From assembly GCF_014901205.1 (NCBI RefSeq), contig NZ_JACNMU010000012.1:1-64000 (forward strand): a stretch of DNA of 64,000 nucleotides, read 5' to 3'. The notes under the pieces were generated by a model. The model ran no database searches and had not been told where the DNA came from. It saw only the letters and a program-made list of their open reading frames with translations. Origin of the DNA: Meridianimarinicoccus sp. MJW13 (GTDB lineage Bacteria; Pseudomonadota; Alphaproteobacteria; Rhodobacterales; Rhodobacteraceae). Positions 53,134-63,650 of this stretch are shown piece by piece (the first letter of the stretch is position 1; every line of letters begins with the position of its first letter). A program made the translations under genes and the position numbers.

Positions 53134-53891
53134 CCTCGGGATCCTTGCAAGGCGGGGCGCGGCTGCGCGCCGTGGTTCGGGCCGGGTTGGCGACAGTCTT
53201 CCCGCCGCAATGCCTGCTTTGCGGGGCGCTTGTCCAGACCGAAGGCGGCTTGTGCGGCCCCTGTTGGCGCGACACGCCGTTCTGTCACGGGCTGCGCTGC
53301 GATCTGTGCGGGGTTCCGTTGCCGGGGGAAGATCCTGGTTTTTCCATCGCCTGCGACGATTGCCGGGGGCTGGACCGGCCCTGGGTGCAGGGCCGCAGCG
53401 TGATGATCTACGACCACGGCGCGCGGCGGCTGGTGCTGGCGCTGAAACATGGCGATCGGCTGGATCTGGCGCCGGCGCTGGCGGGCTGGATGGCGGTGCA
53501 GGCCCAGGCGCTGTTGCGCGCGGATACTCTGATCGTGCCGGTGCCGGCGCATCGCTGGCGGCTGTTCCGGCGGCGCTATAACCAGGCGGCGGTGCTGGCC
53601 ACGGCCCTGGCGGCCCGGCTTGACCGCCCGGTGCTGCCCGACCTGCTGTGCCGTCCGCGCGCCACCCAGCCGCAGGACCGCAAGAGCGTCGGCGACAGAT
53701 ATGCCGCCATGGCCGGGGCCTTTGCCCTGTCGGACCGGCATGGGGCGCGGATTGACGGGGCCGAGGTGCTGCTGGTGGACGACGTGATGACCTCGGGCGC
53801 AACGCTGGATGCCTGTGCGCGGGTCTGTCTGGCGGAAGGCGCGGCCAACGTCCGCGTGATCGCACTGGCGCGCGCGGTCCGGGATGCCTAA
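53127..53891 (+). CDS. comF: ComF-family phosphoribosyltransferase
   Basis: A 254-residue protein. An N-terminal zinc-ribbon (CLLCG, CGPCW, CDLCG, CDDC) is followed by a PRTase domain with the PRPP-binding VLLVDDVMTSGATL. ComF is needed for DNA uptake in other bacteria. It is divergent from the methyltransferase, with the two ATG codons only one base apart on opposite strands, and 29 bases before grxC. Confidence 0.87.
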   Translation: MASSGSLQGGARLRAVVRAGLATVFPPQCLLCGALVQTEGGLCGPCWRDTPFCHGLRCDLCGVPLPGEDPGFSIACDDCRGLDRPWVQGRSVMIYDHGARRLVLALKHGDRLDLAPALAGWMAVQAQALLRADTLIVPVPAHRWRLFRRRYNQAAVLATALAARLDRPVLPDLLCRPRATQPQDRKSVGDRYAAMAGAFALSDRHGARIDGAEVLLVDDVMTSGATLDACARVCLAEGAANVRVIALARAVRDA

Positions 53892-53920
53892 ATCAGGGGC
53901 ACCACAAAGGATGACCGACC

Positions 53921-54178
53921 ATGCAGACGATCGAGATCTATACCAGCCCCACCTGCGGCTTCTGCCACGCCGCCAAGCGGTTGCTGTCCTCCAAGGGCGT
54001 GAGCTTTACCGAGTACGACGTGGCCCGCACGCCGGGGCTGCGCCAGAAGATGATGCAGCGCGCCAATGGCCGCCACACGGTGCCGCAGATCTTCGTGGGC
54101 AAGACCCATGTGGGCGGCTGCGATGATCTCTATGCGCTGGACCGGTCCGGCAAGCTTGATCGCCTGTTGAAGGGCTGA
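53921..54178 (+). CDS. grxC: Glutaredoxin 3
   Basis: An 85-residue class I glutaredoxin. Active site TCGFC (CGFC at 12-15) instead of the usual CPYC; TVPQIFVG and GGCDDL complete the glutathione site. It reduces protein disulfides with glutathione. It lies directly before the nitrilase gene. Confidence 0.92.
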   Translation: MQTIEIYTSPTCGFCHAAKRLLSSKGVSFTEYDVARTPGLRQKMMQRANGRHTVPQIFVGKTHVGGCDDLYALDRSGKLDRLLKG

Positions 54179-54182
54179 GACG

Positions 54183-55016
54183 ATGCGCGCAGCCCTTGTC
54201 CAGATGACCAGTTCCGACCAGCCGCTGGACAACCTGTCCACGGCGCGCGGCTTCGTGCGGCAGGCGGCGGCCGAGGGGGCGGGCTTCGTGCTGACCCCCG
54301 AGGTGACCAACTGCATGTCCGCCAGCCGCCGCCACATGACCGATGTGCTGCGCCCCGAGGCCGAGGATCCGGTGCTGGCCGGGCTGCGCGAGGCGGCGGT
54401 GGAGGCGGGTGTCTGGCTGCTGATCGGCTCGCTGGCACTGAAACGCCCCGGGGATGCGGACGGACGCTTTGCCAACCGCAGCTTCCTGATCGCGCCGGAC
54501 GGGGCGATTGCCGCGCGCTATGACAAGATCCACATGTTCGATGTGCAATTGTCCGAAACCGAGACCTACCGCGAATCCGATGGGTTTGCGCCGGGGGATC
54601 GCGCGGTGCTGGCGCAGACGCCCTTTGGCACCATCGGCATGGCGATCTGCTATGACCTGCGATTCGCGCCGCTGTTCCGGGCGCTTGCGCAAGGCGGGGC
54701 ACAGGTGCTGACCGTGCCCGCGGCTTTTGCGGTGCCCACCGGGCGGGCGCATTGGGAAAGCCTGCTGCGGGCGCGGGCCATCGAGACCGGCAGCTTCGTG
54801 CTGGCCCCCGCACAGGTGGGGCGGCACGCCCATGTTGCCGGTACGCAGCGCGAAACCTGGGGCCATGCGCTGGCCATCGATCCCTGGGGGCGTGTCCTTG
54901 GCGATGGCGGCGATGTTCCGGGGCTGACCTTTGCCGATCTGGACCTGGCAGAGGTGGACACAGCGCGGGCGAAGGTGCCGGCGTTGCGCCATGATCGGGC
55001 GTTTACCGGTCCCTGA
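54183..55016 (+). CDS. Carbon-nitrogen hydrolase (Nit/omega-amidase-like)
   Basis: A 277-residue nitrilase-superfamily enzyme with the triad Glu40 (LTPEVTN), Lys115 (YDKIHMFD) and Cys156 (AICYDLRF). The Nit1/Nit2 group hydrolyses omega-amides or deaminated glutathione. It starts 5 bases after grxC, which fits a role in glutathione repair (inference). Confidence 0.87.
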   Translation: MRAALVQMTSSDQPLDNLSTARGFVRQAAAEGAGFVLTPEVTNCMSASRRHMTDVLRPEAEDPVLAGLREAAVEAGVWLLIGSLALKRPGDADGRFANRSFLIAPDGAIAARYDKIHMFDVQLSETETYRESDGFAPGDRAVLAQTPFGTIGMAICYDLRFAPLFRALAQGGAQVLTVPAAFAVPTGRAHWESLLRARAIETGSFVLAPAQVGRHAHVAGTQRETWGHALAIDPWGRVLGDGGDVPGLTFADLDLAEVDTARAKVPALRHDRAFTGP

Positions 55017-55023
55017 CGGGACC

Positions 55024-55065
55024 GGGATTTCAAGCCTCCGGCGGGAGTATTTTCGCCAAAAAGAA
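55024..55065 (+). repeat. Dispersed intergenic repeat, copy 2
   Basis: It repeats the element at 46658-46700 with the same core (GCCTCCGGCGGGAGTATTTT) and again stands 8 bases after a stop codon. Confidence 0.7.
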
Positions 55066-55099
55066 TGAGCGCCGTCTCGGAAATGGTGCGGCCGAGGCG

Positions 55100-55122
55100 A
55101 AAAGGCGCTAGTAGCGCCTTTT
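55100..55122. terminator. Terminator between the nitrilase and ubiG genes
   Basis: A near-perfect palindrome AAAAGGCGCTA-G-TAGCGCCTTTT, with A/T tracts on both sides, serves convergent genes. Confidence 0.75.
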
Positions 55123-55177
55123 GCCGCCAAACGGGGAGCGTTTCAGGCGCGAAACTGTGGAGCGCTGCCCTTGATCG

Positions 55178-55924
55178 TCAGCCCGGTTTGCGGCTGGCGG
55201 TGACGTAGTTGACCGACAGGTCCTTGTCCGAGATTGACCAGCTCCATCCCAGCGGATTGAAGACGAAGCCCTTGCGGTCGATCGGGTCGAGGCCCGCGCC
55301 GCGGATCAGGTCGAACAATTCGTCCGGGGTGAGGAACTTCTTCCAGTCATGGGTGCCTTTCGGCAGCCAGCGCATGACGTATTCGGCACCGATGATGCCC
55401 ATCACGAAGCTTTTGGGATTGCGGTTCAGGGTCGAGGCGACCATCAGACCGCCGGGTTTCAACAGCGCGGCGCAGGCGGCCATGTAGTCGGGCGGGCTGG
55501 CCACATGTTCGACCACTTCCATGTTCAAGACCACGTCGAATTGCTCGCCCGCCGCAGCCAGCGATTCGGCCGTGCAGTGGCGATAGTCGATCTCGAGCCC
55601 CGATTGCTGCGCGTGTAGGCGGGCCACCGGGATGTTGCGTTCCGCCGCATCCGCACCCACCACGGTGGCGCCCAGCCGCGCCATGGGTTCGGACAGCAGC
55701 CCGCCGCCACAGCCGATGTCGAGGATTCGCAGCCCCGCGAAGGGGGTGGCGCCGGACAGGTCGCGGTCGAATTCCACGGCGATCTGGCGGGTGATGTAGT
55801 CCAGCCGGCAGGGGTTGAGCATGTGCAGCGGTTTGAACTTGCCGTCCGGATCCCACCACTCGGCGGCCATGGCTTCGAATTTGGCGATCTCGGCGGGGTC
55901 GACGGTGCTGGTGGAGTCGGTCAC
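55178..55924 (-). CDS. ubiG: Ubiquinone O-methyltransferase
   Basis: A 248-residue class I methyltransferase for both O-methylation steps of ubiquinone synthesis. SAM loop [20 protein letters not shown], then [11 protein letters not shown] and the UbiG-typical [11 protein letters not shown]. Start is a GTG at 55924 with AAGGA upstream. Confidence 0.93.
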   Translation of the reverse strand: MTDSTSTVDPAEIAKFEAMAAEWWDPDGKFKPLHMLNPCRLDYITRQIAVEFDRDLSGATPFAGLRILDIGCGGGLLSEPMARLGATVVGADAAERNIPVARLHAQQSGLEIDYRHCTAESLAAAGEQFDVVLNMEVVEHVASPPDYMAACAALLKPGGLMVASTLNRNPKSFVMGIIGAEYVMRWLPKGTHDWKKFLTPDELFDLIRGAGLDPIDRKGFVFNPLGWSWSISDKDLSVNYVTASRKPG

Positions 55925-55989
55925 GGGGTCGGTCCTTTTCTTGCGCAGCCCATATGGTCGGGGCCTCTGGCGCGTTATATAGTCCGGTC

Positions 55990-56979
55990 ATGGAGCAATT
56001 CGCAGGTCAGAAGAAGGCGACACAATTTCTTTATCCGCCGGTGGACCCGTTCGACCAGCGGATGATGGACGTGGGCGATGGCCACAGCCTCTATGTGGAG
56101 CAATGCGGCAACCCCGAGGGGATGCCGGTTGTCGTGGTGCACGGCGGCCCCGGTGGCGGTTGCAGCCCGGCCATGCGCCGCTATTTCGACCCTGAAGTGT
56201 ATCGCATCGTGCTGTTCGACCAGCGCGGCTGCGGGCGGTCCACCCCGCATGCCAGCGTCGAGGCCAATACCACCTGGCATCTGGTCGCCGACATGGAGGT
56301 GATCCGCAAGGCGCTGGAGATCCCGCGCTGGGTGGTCTTCGGCGGCAGCTGGGGGGCGACGCTGTCGCTGCTCTATGCCCAGTCGCACGCCCGCCACACC
56401 GCCTATCTGGTGCTGCGCGGCGTGTTCCTTATGACCAAGCCGGAACTGGACTGGTTCTATGGCGGTGGTGCCGGGTTGTTCTGGCCCGACCTGTGGCAGC
56501 GGTTCGTGCAACTGGTGCCAGAGGACGAGCGTGACGACCTGATCGCGGCCTACCACCGGCGGCTGTTTTCCGGGGACCGCATCGTCGAGACCCGGTTTGC
56601 CCGTGCCTGGGCGGCGTGGGAAAACGCGCTGGCCTCGATCCAGAGCAACGGCATCACCGGGGAAAGCCCGGCGGAATATGCCCGTGCTTTTGCGCGGCTG
56701 GAAAACCACTACTTCGTGAATGGCGGCTTTCTGGAAGGCCCCAACCATATCCTCGACCGGATGTCGCTTCTGGCGGACACGCCCGGCACCATCGTGCAGG
56801 GGCGCTATGACATGATCTGTCCGCCGGCCTCGGCGTGGAAACTGTCGCAGGTCTGGCCGCGGGCGGAATTGAAGATGATCGGGCAGGCGGGTCACGCGCT
56901 GTCGGAGCCGGGGATCAGTGCTGCCTTGGTGCAGATCATGAACCGGCTGCCGCGCCACCGCCGCGCCCTTGGGCTTTAG
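55990..56979 (+). CDS. pip: Proline iminopeptidase
   Basis: A 329-residue alpha/beta-hydrolase of peptidase family S33. The oxyanion motif HGGPGGG is at 51-57, DQRGCGRSTPH follows and the nucleophile is Ser120 in GGSWGATL; the C-terminal GQAGHALSE supplies His. It releases N-terminal proline from peptides. Start at 55990; the frame is open 12 codons further up. Confidence 0.9.
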   Translation: MEQFAGQKKATQFLYPPVDPFDQRMMDVGDGHSLYVEQCGNPEGMPVVVVHGGPGGGCSPAMRRYFDPEVYRIVLFDQRGCGRSTPHASVEANTTWHLVADMEVIRKALEIPRWVVFGGSWGATLSLLYAQSHARHTAYLVLRGVFLMTKPELDWFYGGGAGLFWPDLWQRFVQLVPEDERDDLIAAYHRRLFSGDRIVETRFARAWAAWENALASIQSNGITGESPAEYARAFARLENHYFVNGGFLEGPNHILDRMSLLADTPGTIVQGRYDMICPPASAWKLSQVWPRAELKMIGQAGHALSEPGISAALVQIMNRLPRHRRALGL

Positions 56980-56992
56980 GGAGGAACGCACC

Positions 56993-57625
56993 ATGGCCGA
57001 GGACGGACCGAAAATCGAGGAACGCGAGAACGGGCCGCTGATGGCGCGGGGCATCTCGAAAATGGTCGGGCCGGACGGGGCCGAGATCGCGGGGAAACCG
57101 GTGATGGCCCTGTGCCGCTGCGGCCACAGCAAGAACAAGCCCTTCTGCGACGGCTCGCACAAGGACGCCGGGTTCCGGGATCGCGGTGGCAAGCCCGAGG
57201 GACCGGACCGGGTGTTTTCCTATGCCGGGCAGGAGGTGACCGTCACCTTCAATCCGCGCCTGTGCAGCCATGCCGCCGAATGCGGGCGCATCGCCCAGAA
57301 CATCTTCAATCCGGCCCAGAAGCCCTGGGTGCAGCCTGACAACGGCAGCCGCGCCGAGGTCGAGGCCGTGGTGGCCGCCTGCCCGTCCGGGGCGCTGAAG
57401 CTGGCCGAGGGGCAGGACAAGGGGCCGGATCTGTTCGCCGACCGGGCCGAGATCACTGTGCAGCGCAACGGCCCCTATTGGGTGCAGGGCGTGACGGCGC
57501 CGCAACCGCCACAGGGCGCGGGCATGTCGGATCGCAAGTATGTGCTGTGCCGTTGCGGGCTGTCCGGGGCCAAGCCCTATTGCGACGGCACGCATCGCGA
57601 CCAAGGCTGGAAAAGCGGCGACTGA
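56993..57625 (+). CDS. Iron-sulfur protein: CDGSH - 4Fe-4S-like - CDGSH
   Basis: A 210-residue protein with three metal-binding parts. CDGSH 1: Cys41, Cys43, Cys52, His56. Middle domain: Cys91, Cys97, Cys130 with CSHAAECGRI and VAACPSGAL, as in the divergent mono-cluster ferredoxin family. CDGSH 2: Cys186, Cys188, Cys197, His201. CDGSH clusters hold 2Fe-2S with three Cys and one His. It may carry electrons; partner unknown. Start at 56993 with GGAGG upstream. Confidence 0.85.
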   Translation: MAEDGPKIEERENGPLMARGISKMVGPDGAEIAGKPVMALCRCGHSKNKPFCDGSHKDAGFRDRGGKPEGPDRVFSYAGQEVTVTFNPRLCSHAAECGRIAQNIFNPAQKPWVQPDNGSRAEVEAVVAACPSGALKLAEGQDKGPDLFADRAEITVQRNGPYWVQGVTAPQPPQGAGMSDRKYVLCRCGLSGAKPYCDGTHRDQGWKSGD

Positions 57626-57628
57626 GGC

Positions 57629-58003
57629 TCAGCCGGCGGGCTGCCACAACTCGACCCGGTTGCCTTCCGGGTCGGTCAGATGGGCGAAGCGGCCCACCGC
57701 CTCCATCTCGGGGGTTTGCGGCCAGGGCGTGACTTCGATCCCGGCGGCGCGCAGATCGGCGATGGCCGCGTCCAGATCCGGCACCCGGAAATTCAGCATG
57801 AACTGCTGTTCCTTGCGCCCGAAATACTCGGTGTCTTCGGCAAAGGGGGCGAAAACCGTGGGGCCCGCGGCCTGCATCCAGACCGTGTCGTCGGGGCCTT
57901 GCGGCACCGGATTTATACCGAAATGGGTGTCGTACCAGGCGGCCAGTGCCTGGGGGTCGCGGGCGCGGAAAAACACGCCGCCGATGCCGGTGATGGTTGC
58001 CAT
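57629..58003 (-). CDS. VOC-family glyoxalase/bleomycin-resistance-like protein
   Basis: A 124-residue protein of the vicinal oxygen chelate fold: two beta-alpha-beta-beta-beta halves, with PQALAAWYDTHFG in the first and LTDPEGNRVELWQP, holding the metal Glu, at the end. Substrate unknown. It is convergent with the CDGSH gene. Confidence 0.8.
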   Translation of the reverse strand: MATITGIGGVFFRARDPQALAAWYDTHFGINPVPQGPDDTVWMQAAGPTVFAPFAEDTEYFGRKEQQFMLNFRVPDLDAAIADLRAAGIEVTPWPQTPEMEAVGRFAHLTDPEGNRVELWQPAG

Positions 58004-58071
58004 GGTTGTCTCCGATCCATTGATGGACCCAGCCTAGCACGGCGGGCGGCAACCGTATCGGGGGTTTTCCC

Positions 58072-58100
58072 TTGCGAAGTCGTCCTTGGCTGCGTATATG
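58072..58100 (+). promoter_or_regulatory. Promoter of the rimP-nusA-infB operon
   Basis: TTGCGA (58072-58077), 17 bases, TATATG (58095-58100): close to the sigma-70 consensus with ideal spacing. It lies about 110 bases before the rimP ATG, leaving a leader of roughly 100 bases. Confidence 0.5.
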
Positions 58101-58154
58101 CCCCTCAACAGCGGCGCGTCGGGACCTGTCCCAATGTTCCACCGGGAAAGATCG

Positions 58155-58177
58155 ACGGGCCGCGTGCCCGTTTTTTT
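58155..58177 (+). terminator. Terminator-like hairpin in the rimP leader (possible attenuator)
   Basis: Stem ACGGGC/GCCCGT with loop CGCGT, then seven T. It stands between the promoter and rimP, 31 bases before the ATG. In that place it would stop most transcripts unless read through, and NusA is made from the same operon. Confidence 0.6.
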
Positions 58178-58208
58178 GTATCCATCGAACCCAGGCAGAC
58201 AGACTTTG

Positions 58209-58832
58209 ATGACCGATCTCATCGCCAAGGCCGCCATCGATCAGCGCATGGCCGCGATCATCACCCCGGTGATCGAGGACATGGGCTATGAACTGGTGCG
58301 CGTGCGCCTTATGGGCGGCAAGACCAACACCCTGCAGATCATGGCCGACAAGCCGGATGGCGGGATCGAGGTTGACGATTGCGCCCGCATTTCAACCGCC
58401 GTGTCCGCGGTGCTGGATGTCGAGGATCCGCTTGAGGAAGCCTATACGCTGGAGGTCTCCAGCCCCGGCATCGACCGCCCGCTGACCCGGCTGAAGGATT
58501 TCGAGGCCTGGGCGGGCTATGAGGCCAAGCTGGAAACCACCGAGTTGATCGACGGCCGCCGCCGCTTCAAGGGCCTGCTGGCCGGTGTCGAGGACGGCGA
58601 GGTTCTGGTCGAGATCGCCGATCAGGGCGAACCGGTGACCATCGGGCTTGAGTTCGATTGGCTGAGCGACGCCAAACTGGTGCTGACCGACGCGCTGATC
58701 GCCGAGATGCTGCGCGCCCGCAAGGCTTCGGGCGCCATCGACGAAAGCCAGTTCGACGAGATCCAGACCGAAGACATGGGCGACACCGACGAGACGGACG
58801 CCCCGCAAACCGCCCCCCAGAAGGAGGACTAG
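58209..58832 (+). CDS. rimP: Ribosome maturation factor RimP
   Basis: A 207-residue protein for 30S subunit maturation. [20 protein letters not shown] in the N-terminal domain, then the [20 protein letters not shown] and [10 protein letters not shown] signature. The last 35 residues form an acidic tail. Start at 58209; the frame is open upstream through the leader but without motif. It leads the conserved rimP-nusA-ylxR-infB operon, nusA following after 3 bases. Confidence 0.93.
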   Translation: MTDLIAKAAIDQRMAAIITPVIEDMGYELVRVRLMGGKTNTLQIMADKPDGGIEVDDCARISTAVSAVLDVEDPLEEAYTLEVSSPGIDRPLTRLKDFEAWAGYEAKLETTELIDGRRRFKGLLAGVEDGEVLVEIADQGEPVTIGLEFDWLSDAKLVLTDALIAEMLRARKASGAIDESQFDEIQTEDMGDTDETDAPQTAPQKED

Positions 58833-58835
58833 GAC

Positions 58836-60467
58836 ATGGCGATTACCAGCGCCAACCAGCTTGAGCTTCTGCAAACCGCCGAGGCGGTTGCCCGTGAGAA
58901 GATGATCGACCCCGGTCTGGTGGTCGAGGCGATGGAGGAATCCCTCGCCCGTGCCGCCAAGTCGCGCTACGGCGCGGAAATGGACATTCGCGTGTCCATC
59001 GACCGCAAGACCGGCGTGGCGACCTTCACCCGCGTGCGCACGGTTGTGGAAGACGAAGAGCTTGAGAATTATCAGGCCGAGCTGACCGTCGAACAGGCCA
59101 AGCAGTACAAGGAAGATCCGCAGGTCGGCGACGAGCTGGTCGAAGAGGTGCCGCCGGTGGAGCTGGGCCGGATCGCCGCGCAGTCCGCCAAGCAGGTGAT
59201 TCTGCAGAAGGTGCGCGAAGCCGAACGGGATCGCCAGTACGAGGAATTCAAGGATCGCGCCGGCACCATCATCAATGGTCTGGTCAAGCGCGAGGAATAC
59301 GGCAACATCATCGTCGACATCGGTCGCGGCGAAGCCGTGCTGCGCCGCAACGAGAAGATCGGCCGCGAAAGCTATCGTCCGAACGACCGCATCCGCGTCT
59401 TCATCAAGGATGTGCGCCGCGAGCCGCGCGGCCCGCAGATCTTCCTGAGCCGCATCGCGCCGGAATTCATGGCCGAACTGTTCAAGATGGAAGTGCCGGA
59501 AATCTACGACGGCATCATCGAGATCAAGGCCGTGGCCCGTGACCCCGGATCGCGCGCGAAGATCGCCGTGATTTCCTATGACAACTCGATCGACCCGGTC
59601 GGCGCTTGCGTGGGCATGCGCGGCAGCCGCGTACAGGCCGTGGTGAACGAGCTTCAGGGCGAGAAGATCGACATCATCCCGTGGAACGAGGATCAGCCGA
59701 CCTTCCTGGTGAACGCGCTGCAGCCCGCCGAAGTGTCGAAGGTGGTTCTGGATGACGAAGCCGAGCGGATCGAGGTCGTGGTGCCGGACGAGCAGCTGAG
59801 CCTTGCCATCGGCCGGCGCGGTCAGAATGTGCGTCTGGCCAGCCAGCTGACCGGTCTGGACATCGACATCATGACCGAAAGCCAGGAAAGCGAACGGCGC
59901 CAGCAGGAATTCGCGGTGCGCACCAAGCTGTTCATGGAGGCGCTGGACGTGGACGAGTTCTTCGCCCAGCTTCTGGTCTCGGAAGGCTTCTCCACGTTGG
60001 AGGAAGTGGCCTATGTCGAGATCGACGAGCTTCTGGTCATCGACGGGGTGGACGATTCCACTGCCGAGGAACTGCAGGCCCGGGCCCGTGACTTTCTTGA
60101 GGCGCAGGCGCAGGCCGCGCTGGCCAAGGCGCGCGAGCTTGGGGTCGAGGATTCGCTGGTCGATTTCGACGGGCTGACCCCGCAGATGCTGGCCGCTCTG
60201 GCCGCCGATGGCGTCAAGACGCTGGAAGACTTCGCCACCTGTGCGGACTGGGAACTGGCCGGCGGCTGGACAACGGTCGACGGGCAGCGGGTAAAGGATG
60301 ACGGGCTTCTGGAAGCCTTCGACGTCAGCCTTGAAGAAGCGCAGAATCTTGTGATGACCGCGCGGATTCAGCTGGGCTGGGTGGATCCAGATGATCTGCT
60401 TCCCGAGGATGAGGCCGAGAGCGGCGAGGAGCTTGAGTCGGCAGAGGCCGAGGAAGACCAGGCCTGA
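58836..60467 (+). CDS. nusA: Transcription factor NusA
   Basis: A 543-residue protein for pausing, termination and antitermination. N-terminal polymerase-binding domain, S1 domain (about 130-200), two KH domains ([18 protein letters not shown] and [17 protein letters not shown]) and C-terminal helix-hairpin-helix acidic repeats (about 365-520), ending in an acidic tail. It carries the two AR-type repeats found in proteobacteria. Confidence 0.95.
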   Translation: MAITSANQLELLQTAEAVAREKMIDPGLVVEAMEESLARAAKSRYGAEMDIRVSIDRKTGVATFTRVRTVVEDEELENYQAELTVEQAKQYKEDPQVGDELVEEVPPVELGRIAAQSAKQVILQKVREAERDRQYEEFKDRAGTIINGLVKREEYGNIIVDIGRGEAVLRRNEKIGRESYRPNDRIRVFIKDVRREPRGPQIFLSRIAPEFMAELFKMEVPEIYDGIIEIKAVARDPGSRAKIAVISYDNSIDPVGACVGMRGSRVQAVVNELQGEKIDIIPWNEDQPTFLVNALQPAEVSKVVLDDEAERIEVVVPDEQLSLAIGRRGQNVRLASQLTGLDIDIMTESQESERRQQEFAVRTKLFMEALDVDEFFAQLLVSEGFSTLEEVAYVEIDELLVIDGVDDSTAEELQARARDFLEAQAQAALAKARELGVEDSLVDFDGLTPQMLAALAADGVKTLEDFATCADWELAGGWTTVDGQRVKDDGLLEAFDVSLEEAQNLVMTARIQLGWVDPDDLLPEDEAESGEELESAEAEEDQA

Positions 60468-60490
60468 GCCGCGACAACGGAGGATCTGGC

Positions 60491-61126
60491 ATGTCCCGTG
60501 GTGGATGCAGTAAAACGCGCGACGAGCCCGAGCGGCGCTGCATCGTCACCGGTGAACGGGGCGACAAGGCCGGATTGATCCGGTTCGTGCTGGGTCCGGA
60601 AGACCGGATCTATCCCGACCTGGCGGGCAAACTGCCCGGCCGGGGGATCTGGGTGACTGCGGATCACGAGGTTCTGGACAAGGCCGTCAAGAAAAAGGCC
60701 TTTGCCCGCGCCGCGCGACAGGCGGTGAATGTGCCCAGGGATCTGGTCGAACAGGTCGAAGCGGGGCTGACACAGCGCCTGGTCGGCACCCTGTCGCTGG
60801 CCCGCAAGGCCGGGCTGGCAGTGGCCGGATACGAGAAGACCAAGTCTTTCCTGGTTTCAGGGCAGGCCATTGCGTTGCTTCAGGCAAGCGATGGCTCGGT
60901 CCGCGGGAAGACCAAACTGCGGCCCCCCGAAGGGCCGAACGGATTGATCGAGGTGCTGACTGCAGCCGAATTGGGGCTGGCCTTCGGTCGTGAAAGTGTA
61001 ATACACGGTGCGCTTGCCGCTGGTGGACTCACGACACGTGTTGTAGAGGAAGCCGCACGACTGCAGGGAATGCGCAGGAAACACGGCGGGGACCGCCCCG
61101 CCCGGAAGGATACGACGACCACATGA
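60491..61126 (+). CDS. YlxR-family RNA-binding protein fused to an L7Ae-like domain
   Basis: A 211-residue protein. The N-terminal YlxR (DUF448) domain has [10 protein letters not shown] and the GRGIWV signature; the C-terminal part (about 95-190) resembles ribosomal L7Ae ([20 protein letters not shown]), as in alphaproteobacterial YlxR proteins. It likely binds RNA; exact role not known. ATGA overlap with infB. Confidence 0.87.
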   Translation: MSRGGCSKTRDEPERRCIVTGERGDKAGLIRFVLGPEDRIYPDLAGKLPGRGIWVTADHEVLDKAVKKKAFARAARQAVNVPRDLVEQVEAGLTQRLVGTLSLARKAGLAVAGYEKTKSFLVSGQAIALLQASDGSVRGKTKLRPPEGPNGLIEVLTAAELGLAFGRESVIHGALAAGGLTTRVVEEAARLQGMRRKHGGDRPARKDTTTT

Positions 61127-63639
61127 GCGATAGTGACGGCAAGAAAACACTCGGCGTGCGCGGCGGCCCCCGGTCGGGGCAGGTGAAGCAGAGCTTCAGC
61201 CACGGCCGCACCAAGAATGTCGTGGTGGAGACCAAGCGCAAACGCGTGGTCGTGCCGAAGCCCGGTTCCGGCAAGTCCGGTTCCGCAGCTGGTGGCGACC
61301 CCTCGCGGCGCCCGGCGGGCATCTCTGATGCAGAGATGGAACGCCGGCTGAAGGCGCTTCAGGCAGCCAAGGCCCGCGAAAGCGAAGACGCCAAGATACG
61401 CGCGGACGAAGAAAAGCGTCGCGCCGATGATCGGGCCCGTCGCCGGGCCGAGATCGAGGCCAAGGAACGCGAAGAACGCGAACGCGAGGAACGTGCAGCG
61501 GCGAAGGCCGCAGCCGAGGAAGAAGAGCGTCAGCGCAAGGCCGCAGAAGATGCAGCCCGCAAGGAAGCTGAAGCCAAGTCCAAGGCGGCGCCGGCCGGCG
61601 GCGGACGTCAGGATCCCGCAAGGGAGCCCGATGCTGCGTCTGCACGTCCCGCGCCGACCAAATCCGGTGTGCCGACCCCGCGCAAGCAGGATCGCGACCA
61701 GGATCGCGACAGCCGCAAGAACCGCGGTGGCGATGGCCGCCGCTCGGGCAAGCTGACCCTGAACAAGGCGCTGTCGCACGGTGAAGGCGGGCGTCATCGC
61801 TCGCTGGCGTCGATGAAGCGCAAGCAGGAGCGTGCCCGTCAGAAAGCCATGGGCGGCAACGAGCCCCGTGAAAAGGTCATTCGTGACGTGCAACTGCCCG
61901 AGGCCATCGTGGTTTCGGAACTGGCCAACCGTATGGCCGAGCGTGTGGCCGATGTGGTCAAGGCGCTGATGCAGAACGGCATGATGGTCACGCAGAACCA
62001 GTCGATCGACGCCGATACCGCCGAACTCATCATCGAGGAATTCGGCCACCGCGTACAGCGCGTGTCGGATGCCGACGTGGAAGACGTGATTCACTCGATC
62101 GAAGACAATTCGGAAGATCTGGAAGCGCGCCCGCCGGTCATCACCGTGATGGGCCACGTCGACCACGGCAAGACCTCGCTGCTGGACGCGATCCGCAATG
62201 CCAAGGTGGTCTCCGGCGAAGCCGGCGGCATCACCCAGCATATCGGTGCCTACCAGGTTCGTACCGATGGCGGCGACCTGCTGACCTTCCTCGACACCCC
62301 CGGCCACGCGGCCTTCACCTCGATGCGGGCCCGTGGCGCGCAGGTGACGGACATCGTGGTGCTGGTGGTGGCAGCGGACGATGCAGTGATGCCGCAGACC
62401 GTCGAAGCCATCAACCACGCCAAGGCGGCCAAGGTGCCGATGATCGTGGCGATCAACAAGTGCGACAAGCCCGATGCGAACCCCGACAAGGTGCGCACCG
62501 ATCTGCTGCAGCACGAGGTGATCGTCGAGGGTCTGTCCGGCGACGTGCAGGACGTGGAAGTCTCGGCCATCACCGGCAAGGGGCTGGATCAACTGCTGGA
62601 AGCCATTGCCCTGCAGGCCGAGGTTCTGGAACTGAACGCCAACCCGAAGCGTGCCGCTTCCGGTGCGGTGATCGAAGCGCAGCTTGACGTCGGTCGCGGT
62701 CCGGTGGCCACCGTTCTGGTTCAGAACGGCACCCTGCGCCAGGGCGATATCTTCGTCGTGGGCGAACAGTACGGCAAGGTCCGGGCGCTGATCAACGACA
62801 AGGGCGACCGCGTCGAGGAAGCCGGCCCGTCGGTTCCGGTCGAGGTTCTGGGCCTGAACGGCACCCCCGAAGCCGGGGACGTGCTGAACGTGGTCGATAC
62901 CGAGGCGCAGGCCCGTGAAATCGCCGAGTTCCGTGAACAGCAGGCCAAGGATCGCCGTGCGGCGGCCGGGGCGGCCACCACGCTGGAACAGATGCTGGCC
63001 AAGGCCAAGGCCGACGAGGATGTGGTCGAACTGCCGATCGTGGTGAAAGCCGACGTGCAGGGCTCGTCCGAGGCCATCGTTCAGGCGATGGAGAAGATCG
63101 GCAACGACGAGGTGCGCGTGCGGGTTCTGCACTCGGGCGTCGGCGCCATCACGGAAAGCGATATCGGTCTGGCGGAAGCCTCCGGTGCGCCGGTGATCGG
63201 CTTCAACGTGCGGGCCAATGCTTCGGCGCGCAGCACCGCGAACCAGAAGGGCGTCGAGATCCGCTACTACTCGGTGATCTACGACCTGGTGGATGACGTG
63301 AAGGCAGCGGCCTCGGGCCTGCTGTCGGCCGAGATCCGCGAACGCTTCATCGGCTACGCCGAGATCAAGGAAGTGTTCAAGGTGTCGGGCGTCGGCAAGG
63401 TTGCGGGCTGTCTGGTCACCGAAGGGGTGGCACGCCGCTCTGCCGGTGTGCGACTGCTGCGCGACAACGTGGTCATCCACGAAGGCACGCTCAAGACGCT
63501 CAAGCGTTTCAAGGACGAGGTTGCCGAAGTGCAATCGGGTCAGGAATGCGGCATGGCCTTCGAGAATTACGAAGACGTGCGGGCCGGAGATGTCATCGAG
63601 ATCTTCGAACGCGAAGAAGTCGAAAGAACGCTCGACTGA
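61123..63639 (+). CDS. infB: Translation initiation factor IF-2
   Basis: An 838-residue GTPase that places initiator tRNA on the 30S subunit. The N-terminal 200 residues are highly charged, rich in Lys/Arg/Glu/Ala. The G domain has [10 protein letters not shown] (about 344), [21 protein letters not shown] and SAITGKG, then domains II, III and IV. A terminator hairpin follows. Confidence 0.96.
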   Translation: MSDSDGKKTLGVRGGPRSGQVKQSFSHGRTKNVVVETKRKRVVVPKPGSGKSGSAAGGDPSRRPAGISDAEMERRLKALQAAKARESEDAKIRADEEKRRADDRARRRAEIEAKEREEREREERAAAKAAAEEEERQRKAAEDAARKEAEAKSKAAPAGGGRQDPAREPDAASARPAPTKSGVPTPRKQDRDQDRDSRKNRGGDGRRSGKLTLNKALSHGEGGRHRSLASMKRKQERARQKAMGGNEPREKVIRDVQLPEAIVVSELANRMAERVADVVKALMQNGMMVTQNQSIDADTAELIIEEFGHRVQRVSDADVEDVIHSIEDNSEDLEARPPVITVMGHVDHGKTSLLDAIRNAKVVSGEAGGITQHIGAYQVRTDGGDLLTFLDTPGHAAFTSMRARGAQVTDIVVLVVAADDAVMPQTVEAINHAKAAKVPMIVAINKCDKPDANPDKVRTDLLQHEVIVEGLSGDVQDVEVSAITGKGLDQLLEAIALQAEVLELNANPKRAASGAVIEAQLDVGRGPVATVLVQNGTLRQGDIFVVGEQYGKVRALINDKGDRVEEAGPSVPVEVLGLNGTPEAGDVLNVVDTEAQAREIAEFREQQAKDRRAAAGAATTLEQMLAKAKADEDVVELPIVVKADVQGSSEAIVQAMEKIGNDEVRVRVLHSGVGAITESDIGLAEASGAPVIGFNVRANASARSTANQKGVEIRYYSVIYDLVDDVKAAASGLLSAEIRERFIGYAEIKEVFKVSGVGKVAGCLVTEGVARRSAGVRLLRDNVVIHEGTLKTLKRFKDEVAEVQSGQECGMAFENYEDVRAGDVIEIFEREEVERTLD

Positions 63640-63650
63640 TCAAGATCGTG

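Noticed and set aside
52288-53865. Longer 525-codon version of the methyltransferase gene
   Set aside because: The upstream 244 codons are Pro/Arg-rich antisense to comF; the conserved protein starts at 53133.
60880-63534. 884-codon open frame antisense to infB
   Set aside because: It mirrors infB in a GC-rich genome, has His/Asp/Gly-rich composition and no ribosome binding site or domain.
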